Program-made: the position numbers and the translations under genes
Assembly: GCA_963749895.1 (NCBI GenBank)
Contig: CAVVOG010000001.1
Location: forward strand, 620,001 to 684,000
DNA: 64,000 bases
Direction of reading: 5' to 3'
Source: AC-51 sp963749895
GTDB lineage: Bacteria; Actinomycetota; UBA4738; HRBIN12
Notes under the pieces: model-generated
What the model was told of the DNA's origin: nothing
What the model saw: the letters and a program-made list of their open reading frames with translations, nothing else
The model's database searches: none
In this document: positions 34,942 to 42,817 of the stretch, one piece after another
How positions within the stretch are numbered: position 1 is the stretch's first letter
Layout of the letters: every line of letters starts with the position of its first letter

Positions 34942-35466
34942 ATGAGGAGAAGTACGAGGGTCGCGATACGGCTCGTTGCAGCATCGAGCATGCTGCTTGG
35001 CCTCGCTGCATGCTCGGGTGATTCCGCCAGCACCACCACCCCGTCCCAGCCGAGCCCCACCCCGAGTCCGACCATGAAGGACGGGAGCTACGAGCTCGTA
35101 GGTGAGCTGACCTCGAAGGGGGTCGACCCGCCTCCGGCCGGCGGCGTCGCCAAGGCCAGTGGCTCGGTGACGGGGGAGGCGACCCTGGGGACGACCTGGC
35201 AGGCGACCTGGACGATCACGTTCGACGGCATGACCGGTCCTGTCGAGAGCGCTGCGGTCTCCTATCCGAGTGGTGGATCGTCCTTGCGGATGCTTCTCTG
35301 TGGACCGTGCGAGAGTGGCACGGAGCTCACATCCACGTTTCCATCGAGGGCCGTCGCGGAGCAGTTCCTGACCCAGGCGCTCGCCGGGAAGACGGTCCTC
35401 GTCCTGACGACCGAGGAGAACCCGGACGGAGAGATCGGCGGTCAGATCGAAGCACGCAAGGTCTGA
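34942..35466 (+). CDS. CHRD-domain lipoprotein
   Basis: 174 aa. ATG follows GGAGGGGAG. The lipoprotein leader ends LLGLAACSGD (lipobox LAAC). A Pro/Ser/Thr linker of about 20 residues precedes a CHRD-like domain (YELVGELTSKGVDPPPAGGVAKASGS... through TTEENPDGEIGGQIEARKV), related to chordin repeats. The ending NPDGEIGGQI is the strand pattern typical of bacterial CHRD proteins. Two Cys (LLCGPCES) lie in the middle. Probably displayed on the cell surface; ligand unknown. Confidence 0.82.
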   Translation: MRRSTRVAIRLVAASSMLLGLAACSGDSASTTTPSQPSPTPSPTMKDGSYELVGELTSKGVDPPPAGGVAKASGSVTGEATLGTTWQATWTITFDGMTGPVESAAVSYPSGGSSLRMLLCGPCESGTELTSTFPSRAVAEQFLTQALAGKTVLVLTTEENPDGEIGGQIEARKV

Positions 35467-35686
35467 CGTAGTCCTCCACGGGCCCACTGCTTCGCACCAC
35501 ACCCCACGTGGCTGGGCGACTTTCGAAAGGCTTTACCAAGGGACATCTCGTGCCTGCGGAACTCGGTTCTGCGGGAGGCACGGATAGCCAGCACGGGATG
35601 CCTGGTGGTGCCAATCACCGTCCTAGCCCCCCAAGCAGCCAAGTAGCCATGTTGGGTAGGGTTGGTGTACCCGAGGGGAGAACGAG

Positions 35687-36535
35687 TTGAGCGAGCGACG
35701 GAAGCGCCGGACACGAGTAGGGATACTCGCCCTGCTCGGCGGCGCGGCGATCATCGTCGGCTGCCTGCTCCCCTGGGTGTCCACGCCGCAGGGCGTTGTG
35801 GTCGGTACGACCAGTATCGGTGGGGAGCTTGCGGGCACCGTCCTGAAGTACGGGCAGGCGGCTGTGGCTGCTGGGGCAACCGTCGTGCTGCTTGGATTCC
35901 TTTTGCTGGTGCTGCGGAGGGGGACCCGGTTCGTTGGCCTGCTGCTGATGCTGGGTGGTGGCGTGGCGATCGCAGCCTCCTCAGCGGTGCTCAACGCCCC
36001 CCAGGATCGGTACATCGCGTACGCGGCCGAGACCGGTGCGCCCACAGATGAGGTCGACGCGGTCACGCGGTCCCTGCAGAACCTGTTCGCGGTGAACGAC
36101 ATGAGCGTGGACCCGGGGACGGGGCTGTACGTTGCGGTCGGTGGCGGCGCGCTCGCACTCATCGCGGGCTTCATCGCTCTTGTGACCAAGGCGAAACTGG
36201 CCTCCGAGCCCGAGCTCGTGCTCCCCGAGCCCGAGCCTGCCCCCTCGGGATACGACCCCGCCCCCGAGTCCGAGCCTGTGTCCCCCGAGCCCGAGCCTGT
36301 GGCCCCCGAGTCCGAGCCTGTGGCCCCCGAGTCCGAGCCTGTGTCCCCCGAGCCCGAGCCTGTGGCCCCCGAGCCCGAGCCTGTGGCCCCCGAGCCCGAG
36401 CCTGTGGCCCCCGAGCCCGAGCCTGTGGCCCCCGAGCCCGAGCCTGTGGCCCCCGAGCCCGAGCCTGTGGCCCCCGAGCCCGAGCCTGTGGCCCCCGAGC
36501 CGCCGGACGACGACGCGGCGATGTGGAGGCTCTAG
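35687..36535 (+). CDS. Four-helix membrane protein with a long PEPEPVA repeat tail
   Basis: 282 aa. Start taken as TTG 35687, after GAGGGGAGAACGAG. Hydrophobic helices at about 11-27, 58-76, 82-100 and 147-166 form a small membrane domain. The C-terminal ~110 residues are almost pure 7-residue repeats of the type PEPEPVA, ending PPDDDAAMWRL. Such rigid Pro/Glu tails act as spacers or cell-wall-spanning arms; which side of the membrane it occupies is uncertain. No homologous function recognised. The 220-bp gap upstream holds no gene but a hairpin (GTGCCT/AGGCAC, 35550-35581). Confidence 0.72.
   Translation: MSERRKRRTRVGILALLGGAAIIVGCLLPWVSTPQGVVVGTTSIGGELAGTVLKYGQAAVAAGATVVLLGFLLLVLRRGTRFVGLLLMLGGGVAIAASSAVLNAPQDRYIAYAAETGAPTDEVDAVTRSLQNLFAVNDMSVDPGTGLYVAVGGGALALIAGFIALVTKAKLASEPELVLPEPEPAPSGYDPAPESEPVSPEPEPVAPESEPVAPESEPVSPEPEPVAPEPEPVAPEPEPVAPEPEPVAPEPEPVAPEPEPVAPEPEPVAPEPPDDDAAMWRL
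36263..36499 (+). repeat. 21-bp coding minisatellite (PEPEPVA)
   Basis: About eleven head-to-tail 21-bp units of the form CCCGAGCCCGAGCCTGTGGC. The first few carry TCC (Ser) in place of CCC or GCC; the last eight look nearly identical. Units keep frame, so length polymorphism between strains would be tolerated. Confidence 0.9.
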
Positions 36536-36547
36536 GGAGCCTGCCCC

Positions 36548-37444
36548 TTACGTCGCCTGCCAGGCGATGTCGAAGTCGTCGCCCGGTGCGTCGTAGATCG
36601 TCGACGGGAAGCCTCCGGTCGCCGGCATGATCGCGAGGTTGCGGACGTTCCCGGCGATGACCAGGTGCACGAACGCGATCTTCTTGCCGTTCGGTGACCA
36701 TACGGGCCCGCTCTCGGAGATGTCGGCGGTCCGCGTCAGGCGCCGCTGACCGGTGCCGTCGGTGCGGATCGAGAACAGGTCGTCCTGCGTGCCCATGTCG
36801 CGGGAGAAGACCAGGCGGGTGCCGTCGGGGGACCAGTCGGGCTGCCACTCGTTCCTGGTGGTGGAGTCGACCCACCGCTTCGCGCCGTCGGCGACCCGGA
36901 TCAGCAGCAGGTCGTAGGAGCCCTTGCGGTAGGCCTGGGTCGCGAACCACTTCCCGTCGGGCGACCACGACAGGTCGGAGCCCTCGCCGCGCAGGTCGGC
37001 GACGAGCCGTCGCCGGGAGCCGTCGGCGCGCATCACGTAGATCCTGCGCGTGCCGTAGTCCGTCCACGCGATCTTCCCACCGGTCGGGGAGTAGATGGCG
37101 TCGGACTCGACCTGGTTCGGCGTGAAGGTCACGCGCCGGGGATCCGTGCCGTCGGGGTTCACGGTCCACAGGTCGAACCCGCTGGTGAGGCTCGCAGCCC
37201 GGAGGTACAGGACCCGGCCGGTCTTCGGCGACCAGTCGGGCGTGTAGGCGTAGGCACCATCCGGGGTCACGGCGGTCTCGGTCGCCCCGTCGCGGACGTA
37301 GATCCGGTACGTGGTGTCCCCGGGACGTTCACCTCGGTAGGCGAGCATCCCGTTCCCACCGGGGAACGACGCGTGGGCTGCGGGGGCGAGGGCGACGACG
37401 ACGCTCGCGAGCGCGAGCACGACGAGCGGGCGGACCTGACGCAT
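36548..37444 (-). CDS. Secreted TolB-like beta-propeller protein
   Basis: 298 aa. Signal peptide VLALASVVVALAPAAHA, then repeated PD40/WD40-type strands each containing WSPDG or a variant (DWSPKTGRVLYL, YSPTGGKIAWT, WSPDGKWFAT, WSPDGTRLVFS, WSPNGKKIAFV). These predict a six-bladed propeller as in TolB. No catalytic domain is attached, so a binding or scaffold role outside the membrane is likely. It converges with the PEPEPVA gene, 12 bases between stops, and shares the secreted character of the surrounding island. Confidence 0.85.
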   Translation of the reverse strand: MRQVRPLVVLALASVVVALAPAAHASFPGGNGMLAYRGERPGDTTYRIYVRDGATETAVTPDGAYAYTPDWSPKTGRVLYLRAASLTSGFDLWTVNPDGTDPRRVTFTPNQVESDAIYSPTGGKIAWTDYGTRRIYVMRADGSRRRLVADLRGEGSDLSWSPDGKWFATQAYRKGSYDLLLIRVADGAKRWVDSTTRNEWQPDWSPDGTRLVFSRDMGTQDDLFSIRTDGTGQRRLTRTADISESGPVWSPNGKKIAFVHLVIAGNVRNLAIMPATGGFPSTIYDAPGDDFDIAWQAT

Positions 37445-37512
37445 GGAGAACCTCCCTGTGAGAGCTCCGGCTCGATGCTACTCCTGGGCCGAGCGCTCCC
37501 GCCGGCCGAACG

Positions 37513-37544
37513 GAGAGGGCCGGCCCGTTCGGGCCGGCCCTCTC
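37513..37544 (-). terminator. Hairpin terminator downstream of the coiled-coil gene
   Basis: GAGAGGGCCGGCCC stem with a GTTC loop and matching complement, 19 bases beyond the stop of the gene ending at 37564. Confidence 0.75.
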
Positions 37545-37563
37545 GACGCACCAGACCGGGTCG

Positions 37564-38040
37564 CTACCCGTCGCTCGCGGCCTCGTCGGTGGGTTCGGAG
37601 GCGTTGGCGCTCGCCTCGAGCAGGAGCTTCTGGTACCAGTCGCCGTCGAGCGCGTCGGCCCCGTCGGCGCTCGGGCTCGTCTCGCCGTCGACCACCTTGG
37701 TGTTCAGGTCGACCTTCACGGTGGTGATCGCCGGCTCGTTGTCGGCCTTCAAGCCCTCGAGCTTCGACTCCAGGGCGCGGAGCTCCTCCTCGGCCCGGCG
37801 CTTCTGCTCCTCGAGGCGCTCGCGGCGTGCCGCGTACAGGTCGCGGGCGCTCGCGATCGCCTGCTCGTAGGCACCGAGCCTCGACTCCTCCTGGGCCTGA
37901 CGTTCGCGGTAGACGGCCTCGGCCGCGCGGGTGGCGCTCCGGGCCTCCTCGAGCGCGGCGCGCGCGTCCTCGACCTTCGCCTCGGCCTCGGTCACTTCCT
38001 GCGTCATGTCGCTCATCACGTCCACGTCCCCGGCCTCCAC
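37564..38040 (-). CDS. Cytoplasmic coiled-coil protein, function unknown
   Basis: 158 aa from GTG 38040, which has AAGGA upstream; ATG 38016 (MSDMTQ) is an alternative. Residues 14-105 form a long, highly charged coiled coil (EAEAKVEDARAALEEARSATRAAEAV..., RRERLEEQKRRAEEELRALESK). The tail is acidic and low complexity. No signal peptide or membrane segment. Between secreted proteins, it may organise or chaperone one of them, but nothing in sequence shows this. Confidence 0.65.
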   Translation of the reverse strand: MEAGDVDVMSDMTQEVTEAEAKVEDARAALEEARSATRAAEAVYRERQAQEESRLGAYEQAIASARDLYAARRERLEEQKRRAEEELRALESKLEGLKADNEPAITTVKVDLNTKVVDGETSPSADGADALDGDWYQKLLLEASANASEPTDEAASDG

Positions 38041-38111
38041 GTCGTTCCTTCAAGCATCGGACGGAACGGCCCGTACCTGAAGTCGGGTAGCGCTCGACAT
38101 CCCGACCGGGA

Positions 38112-39581
38112 TCAGGCGACGTTGCCCGAGCAGGTCACGCCGGCCACGCTGCACCCCAGCAGTTCGTCGCGGTTCAGGGAGTTGTCGCGCACCGCGACGC
38201 CGCTCACGACCCATCCGTGCTTGTCGTCGTTCAGGCGCGCGGTGTCGTTGCGCACGATCACCGCGCGTCCGTTGTCGCCGAAGACGTTGTTCGCCACACG
38301 CACGTTCTTCGAGGCGTAGATCGACACGCCGGCGTTCGCCTGGGGCACGCCCTCGACGTCGTTGTTGCGGATCGTGTTGCCGGTCACGGTCATCGTTCCC
38401 ACGTAGATCGCGGAGGAGCGGCCCAGGAAGGAGCCGTCGGACTCGCCGCCCTTCTCGTAGAAGACGCCCTTGCGGTAGTTGCCGACGATCCGGTTGTCCG
38501 TGACGGTGAAGTCGCCGCACTGGGCGTCGCACCACACGCCGTTGCCGTAGTTGTCGTGGATGTAGCTGTTCGTCACGGTGACGCCGTGGCCGTGGAACCA
38601 CTTGATGCCCGCGGCGCCCTTGCCCAGCCACGCGTCGGACCCGTTGCGGTCGATCTCGACGCCTCGAACAAGGACCCCGCCCCGGCCCTCCAGGTCGCAA
38701 CCCAGGCCGTCCTTGCCGTTGTGGTGGAGGCGTCCACCGATCACCGTCACCCCGACCCAGCACACGACCCCGTGACGCTCGGCGCCGGAGATGTCGAGGT
38801 CGATCAGCGTCACGTTGCGCGGGCCGCCGTCAGGGCCGGGCTTGAGGTCGAAGACGTCCATCACGCCGCCCCTCCCGATCACGGTGGCCGGGCCCTGCAC
38901 CGTCTGGCCGTCGCGCGGGTTCAGCGGGACCGTGGTCTCGAAGGTGCCGCTGAGGCAGACCGTCGCGCCTGCCGGCGCGGTCCGGAGGGCGTCGGCCAGG
39001 TTCCCACCGCTGACGCGGACGTCGCACGTTCCGCCCGGCTCGGGCTCGGGTGTGGGGTCGGGCTCAGGCTGGGGATCCGGCTCCGGTTCGGGCTCGGGGG
39101 CCGGTTCCGGGTCGGGCTGCGGCTCGGGAGCCGGCTCCTCCGGCGCGGCGTTCGCCACCTCCATCGTGAGGGAGGCGACCCCGATGTTCCCCGCGGCGTC
39201 GGTCGCCACCACCGTGACGTCGTGCGGCCCGTCGGGCAGCGTGGTGGTGTCCAGGGGTTCGGTCCAGGTCGTCGTGCCCTCGGCGGGTTGACCGTTCGTC
39301 CCGTCGATCGCCACCGTGACCGCCGCGACGGTCACGTCGTCCGCGGCCGTCCCTTCGAGCGTGACGGTGCCGCTCGCCGACGTCCCGGGCGTCGGGGCCT
39401 CGATCGTCACCACCGGCGGGGTGGTGTCGCAGGGCTTGCGCTTCGTGCACTCGGGCTTGCCGCCGCCGGGAGGTTCCTTGGGGGGTTTCGCGACGGCGGT
39501 CGAGACGAGCGCCGCGGCGATCAGGGTGATGACCAGAAGCGGCCGGAGCCAGCGCCCGGCGGGTCCTTCGTGCGATGCCAT
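38112..39581 (-). CDS. Secreted right-handed beta-helix protein with an Ig-like N-domain
   Basis: 489 aa from ATG 39581 (GAGGGG seven bases upstream). Signal peptide about 13-32 (PLLVITLIAAALVSTAVA). A bacterial Ig-like domain (about 50-145: TTPPVVTIEAPTPGTSASGTVTLEGTAADDVTV) precedes a DPEPEP/PEP linker and a parallel beta-helix (about 190-489) with repeated N-x-I/V strands such as VTVTNSYIHDNYGNGVWC, FTVTDNRIVGNYRKGVFY and MTVTGNTIRNNDVEGV. This fold occurs in polysaccharide lyases and hydrolases and in adhesins. No catalytic residues can be assigned. Confidence 0.82.
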   Translation of the reverse strand: MASHEGPAGRWLRPLLVITLIAAALVSTAVAKPPKEPPGGGKPECTKRKPCDTTPPVVTIEAPTPGTSASGTVTLEGTAADDVTVAAVTVAIDGTNGQPAEGTTTWTEPLDTTTLPDGPHDVTVVATDAAGNIGVASLTMEVANAAPEEPAPEPQPDPEPAPEPEPEPDPQPEPDPTPEPEPGGTCDVRVSGGNLADALRTAPAGATVCLSGTFETTVPLNPRDGQTVQGPATVIGRGGVMDVFDLKPGPDGGPRNVTLIDLDISGAERHGVVCWVGVTVIGGRLHHNGKDGLGCDLEGRGGVLVRGVEIDRNGSDAWLGKGAAGIKWFHGHGVTVTNSYIHDNYGNGVWCDAQCGDFTVTDNRIVGNYRKGVFYEKGGESDGSFLGRSSAIYVGTMTVTGNTIRNNDVEGVPQANAGVSIYASKNVRVANNVFGDNGRAVIVRNDTARLNDDKHGWVVSGVAVRDNSLNRDELLGCSVAGVTCSGNVA

Positions 39582-39705
39582 GTCGTGTCCCCTCGGTCGT
39601 GACGGGTGCCGGGTCCCCCTCGGATCCGGTACGTCCGGTTCCCCTATCGGCGGTAGGGAGGGCCGACCTTGAGCGGACAACCGTTTCGGCAGCGAAGTTC
39701 CGGAC

Positions 39706-39735
39706 TTGTCTACCGAGTGGTAGAGAGGGCATAAT
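39706..39735 (+). promoter_or_regulatory. Promoter with an internal operator for the acyl-CoA reductase gene
   Basis: TTGTCT (39706-39711), 18-base spacer, CATAAT (39730-39735). The spacer holds the inverted repeat CTACC-GAGT-GGTAG (39710-39723). Its right half, GTGGTAGAGA, recurs at the start codon (39743-39752). The -10 box ends seven bases before the GTG, so transcription should begin at or next to the start codon, giving a leaderless mRNA. The TetR regulator encoded at 46563 is a candidate ligand for the operator. Confidence 0.6.
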
Positions 39736-39742
39736 CTGCCGC

Positions 39743-42025
39743 GTGGTAGAGAAACGCGACCAGGGTCTCGTCGAGGCGCTCGCCGGCAAGACGGTCCTGC
39801 TCACCGGGGTCACGGGCTTCCTCGCCCAAGTCGTGCTGGAGCGCCTGCTCCTGGACTTCCCTGAGACCCGCGTGATGGCGCTCGTCCGCTCCAACGCCAC
39901 GAACAGCGCGTGGGAACGCGTCGAGTACCTGATGCGCAAGCCCGCGTTCACGGTGCTGCGCGAGCGCCACGGCGACGAGGACGCCCTGAAGGCGCTCCTG
40001 CACGAGCGGGTCACCGTGATCGACGGCGACTTCACCCAGGGCCCGCCCGAGGTTCCCGAGGGCGTCGACGTCGCGGTCCACTCCGCCGCCACGGTCAGCT
40101 TCGACCCGCCGATCGACGAGGGCTTCACGGTCAACCTGCTCGGCGCGCTCAACCTCTACGAAGGCGTGACGCGCCTGAACCGCCCGAACCTGATCCACGT
40201 CTCGACCGCCTACGTGGCCGGCGTCCAGAAGGGCGTGATCCCCGAGGGACCGCTCGAGCACCGGGTCGACTACCGGTTGGAGCTCCAGATGGCGCTGGAG
40301 GCGCGCCACGAGGTCGAGGCCGCCTCGCGCAAGCCCGAGATGCTCAAGGCCTTCATCGCGAAGGCGGCCAAGGAGCACTCGCGCGCCGGCCCCAGCACGG
40401 TGAGCCAGGACGCCGAGGAGCGCCGCAAGTCCTGGGTCGACAAGCGCCTGGTCGAGTACGGGCGGCAGCGCGCCCGCACCCTGGGCTGGCCCGACGTCTA
40501 CACGTTCACGAAGGCGATGGGGGAGCGCGCGATCGAGGAGCTCGCCGAGCGCGAGGGCTTGTCCCTGTCGATCGTGCGCCCCTCGATCATCGAGTCGGCG
40601 TTGGAGCACCCGTTCCCGGGGTGGATCGACGGATTCAAGATGGCCGACCCGATCATCCGCGCCTACGGCCTGGGCCAGATCCCCGAGTTCCCGGGGATCC
40701 CCGAGGGCGTCGTCGACCTGATCCCGGTCGACTACGTCGTGAACGCGATCCTCGCGGTCGCCGCCACGCCGCCGCCGCCGGGCGAGCCCGCCCACTACAA
40801 CGTGTCGAGCGGCGTGCGGAACCCGCTTCGGTTCGTCGAGCTCTACGAGTGGGTCCGCGAGTACTTCGAAGCGAACCCGATCCCCGATCGCGGACGCGGC
40901 GAGCACAAGGTCCCCGAGTGGAAGTTCCCGGGCACCGCGAAGGTCGAGTCGATGCTGCGCCGCGCCGAGCAGCTCACGAACGTCGCCGAGGCCGTCGTCA
41001 CCCACCTGCCGAAGTCGAAGGCGATGCGCAAGGGCGTGGCCCGGGTCGATCGCGACATCGCGCGCGTCGACTTCGTGAAGCGCTACTCCGATCTGTACGG
41101 GATGTACACCGAAACCGAGGTCCTCTACACGGACGACCGCGTGGTCGAGCTGTTCGCGTCGCTCACCGACGAGGATCAGGAGCGGTTCCCGTTCGATGCC
41201 GGCACGGTGGACTGGAAGTACTACCTCCAGGAGGTCCACAGCCCGGCGGTGACGCATTCGCTGCGTGAGCTCTCACGACGCGACCGCGAGAAGCCGGTCG
41301 TGAAGATCAAGGAGCGCGCCGAGCCGGTGCTGGCGGTGTTCGACATGGAGGGCACGATCATCTCGTCGAACGTCGTGGAGTCCTACGTGTGGACCCGGCT
41401 GGCCGACCTGGAGCCCGACGAGTGGCCGGGCGAGCTCGCGAGCGTGTTCAGCCGGATCCCGAACTACCTGCAGATCGACCGGCGCGACCGCGGCGACTTC
41501 CTGCGGACGTTCTTCCGCCGCTACGAGGGCGCGAGCGTCGAGGCGATCGACAGGCTGATCGCGGGCCACGTCGCCGAGTTCATGCTGCAGAAGGCCTCGC
41601 CCGCGGCGATCCGGCGGGTCCGCGAGCACCGGGCGGCCGGGCACCGCACGATCATGATCACCGCGGCGGCCGAGCCGTTCGTGCGGCCGCTCGCGCCGCT
41701 GTTCGACGTGCTGATCGGCGCCGAGCTAGAGGTGCGCGACGGGCGCTACACCGGGTTCATGTCGCTACCCCCGCTCGTGGGCGAGGCGCGCGCCGCGTGG
41801 CTCCGCCGCTACGCGCTGCAGGAGGGCATCGACCTGAAGCACTCCTACGCGTACGCGGACTCGTACTCCGACCTTCCGCTCCTGCGGGCGGTCGGGAACC
41901 CCGTCGCCGTCGCGCCCGACTCGGCGCTGTACCGCCACGCGCGCAAGCGTCGCTGGCCGATCGAGGAGTGGTCGATGTCCAAGGGCATGCCCAAGGTCCG
42001 TTTCCCGAGGCCGGCGCACAGATGA
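39743..42025 (+). CDS. Fatty acyl-CoA reductase fused to an HAD-family phosphatase domain
   Basis: 760 aa from GTG 39743; no ribosome-binding site, consistent with a leaderless transcript. The N-terminal ~500 residues form an extended SDR of the male-sterility/acyl-CoA reductase type: cofactor loop TGVTGFLAQ, LIHVSTAYVAGVQ and catalytic Tyr/Lys in YTFTKAMGE. These reduce fatty acyl-CoA to aldehyde or alcohol with NADPH. The C-terminal ~220 residues are an HAD-IB (SerB-like) hydrolase: motif I FDMEGTI (Glu where Asp is usual), motif II MITAAAEP, motif IV YADSYSDLPLL. Heads a probable lipid cluster with the dehydrogenase, LarA-like, PlsC and TetR genes downstream. Confidence 0.88.
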   Translation: MVEKRDQGLVEALAGKTVLLTGVTGFLAQVVLERLLLDFPETRVMALVRSNATNSAWERVEYLMRKPAFTVLRERHGDEDALKALLHERVTVIDGDFTQGPPEVPEGVDVAVHSAATVSFDPPIDEGFTVNLLGALNLYEGVTRLNRPNLIHVSTAYVAGVQKGVIPEGPLEHRVDYRLELQMALEARHEVEAASRKPEMLKAFIAKAAKEHSRAGPSTVSQDAEERRKSWVDKRLVEYGRQRARTLGWPDVYTFTKAMGERAIEELAEREGLSLSIVRPSIIESALEHPFPGWIDGFKMADPIIRAYGLGQIPEFPGIPEGVVDLIPVDYVVNAILAVAATPPPPGEPAHYNVSSGVRNPLRFVELYEWVREYFEANPIPDRGRGEHKVPEWKFPGTAKVESMLRRAEQLTNVAEAVVTHLPKSKAMRKGVARVDRDIARVDFVKRYSDLYGMYTETEVLYTDDRVVELFASLTDEDQERFPFDAGTVDWKYYLQEVHSPAVTHSLRELSRRDREKPVVKIKERAEPVLAVFDMEGTIISSNVVESYVWTRLADLEPDEWPGELASVFSRIPNYLQIDRRDRGDFLRTFFRRYEGASVEAIDRLIAGHVAEFMLQKASPAAIRRVREHRAAGHRTIMITAAAEPFVRPLAPLFDVLIGAELEVRDGRYTGFMSLPPLVGEARAAWLRRYALQEGIDLKHSYAYADSYSDLPLLRAVGNPVAVAPDSALYRHARKRRWPIEEWSMSKGMPKVRFPRPAHR

Positions 42026-42087
42026 GCAGGTGTCGGCGGTCGCCGGTAGCGTTCACGCCCTCCCCCTGGGAAGGGGGTTCCGCATGC

Positions 42088-42106
42088 GCATACCACAGCG
42101 GTATGC
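42088..42106. promoter_or_regulatory. Inverted repeat upstream of the mazE-like gene, probable operator/promoter
   Basis: GCATACC-ACAGC-GGTATGC, perfect 7-bp arms. The right arm overlaps TATGCT, a good -10 box whose start site would coincide with ATG 42114, implying a leaderless, autoregulated toxin-antitoxin transcript. Confidence 0.5.
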
Positions 42107-42113
42107 TGAACGC

Positions 42114-42393
42114 ATGTCGCCGCAGATCGCCGTCCGGATCGACCAGGGGCTGGCCGAGCGCCTCGACGAGCTCGTGGCCGACGGACGGTTCGAGACGAAG
42201 GCCGATGCGATCCGTACGGCTATCGAGGCCCTCGTGGACGTCGAGCGACGTCGGAAGATCGGCGACGCGATCGTCGAGGGCTACCGGCGGATCCCCCAGG
42301 ACATCGATCCGGACCTTGAGGCCACGCTGGAGCAGCCATCTGCACGACCTCCTCAGCGACCTGGCGGCCGAGGAGGGCGATCGTCCATGGTGA
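42114..42393 (+). pseudogene. Ribbon-helix-helix (CopG/MazE-like) antitoxin, frameshifted near its 3' end
   Basis: ATG 42114 opens an RHH domain: IAVRIDQGLAERLDELVADGRFETKADAIRTAIEALVD, typical of CopG/ParD/MazE antitoxins that bind DNA and a toxin. The frame holds to DLEATLEQ. A surplus C near 42336 then diverts it. Removing one C restores HLHDLLSDLAAEEGDRPW and a stop at 42391-42393 that overlaps the toxin ATG. The DNA-binding half is intact and could still repress. The module is inserted between genes of the lipid cluster. Confidence 0.7.
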
Positions 42394-42702
42394 TGCCGGC
42401 TGGGGGGAGATCTGGTGGGGCGAGGTTCCGGACGAGAAGCCGCGGCCCTACCTGGTGCTGACGCGAGACGTCGCGATCCCGGTGCTCTCCGGATATTGGC
42501 GGCGCCGGTCACCAGCAGGGTCCGGGGGATCCCGACGGAGGTCCTGCTTGGGTCTCGCGACGGATTGCCGATCGACTGCGTCGCGAGCATCGACAACATG
42601 GCCTCTGTGCGGAGGGCGCACCTCGTGCGGCGGGTGGGAGCGATCGACCGGTCGCGCCGTCGCGACGTCTGCGAGGCGCTGGTGGCCGCGACCGACTGCT
42701 GA
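42393..42702 (+). pseudogene. MazF/PemK-like endoribonuclease toxin with two frameshifts
   Basis: ATG 42393 overlaps the antitoxin stop. The expected GEIWWGEVPDEKPRPYLVLTRD needs one more G in the run at 42402-42407. After VAIPVLSG a second one-base loss near 42491-42494 separates it from ILAAPVTSRVRGIPTEVLLG...CVASIDNMASV...LVRRVG. Stitched together it is a normal-length MazF (about 103 aa) with the usual RPYLVLTRD, APVTSRVRGIPTEV and DN motifs. As read, no active toxin is made. Confidence 0.7.
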
Positions 42703-42817
42703 CGGGTACCTTCTCGTGGGCGACCGGTATGGCTCGTCCTGTTCCAGATATCGGGACCCGGTTCCACATGTTGGACACCACCGGAACCACACCCCGCACC
42801 GGGGAGGTGGCAACGCC

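Noticed and set aside
35515..35590. TTTCGAAAGG and following hairpin considered as a c-di-GMP or similar riboswitch
   Set aside because: Conserved core residues of known riboswitch classes are absent; only a simple hairpin is supported.
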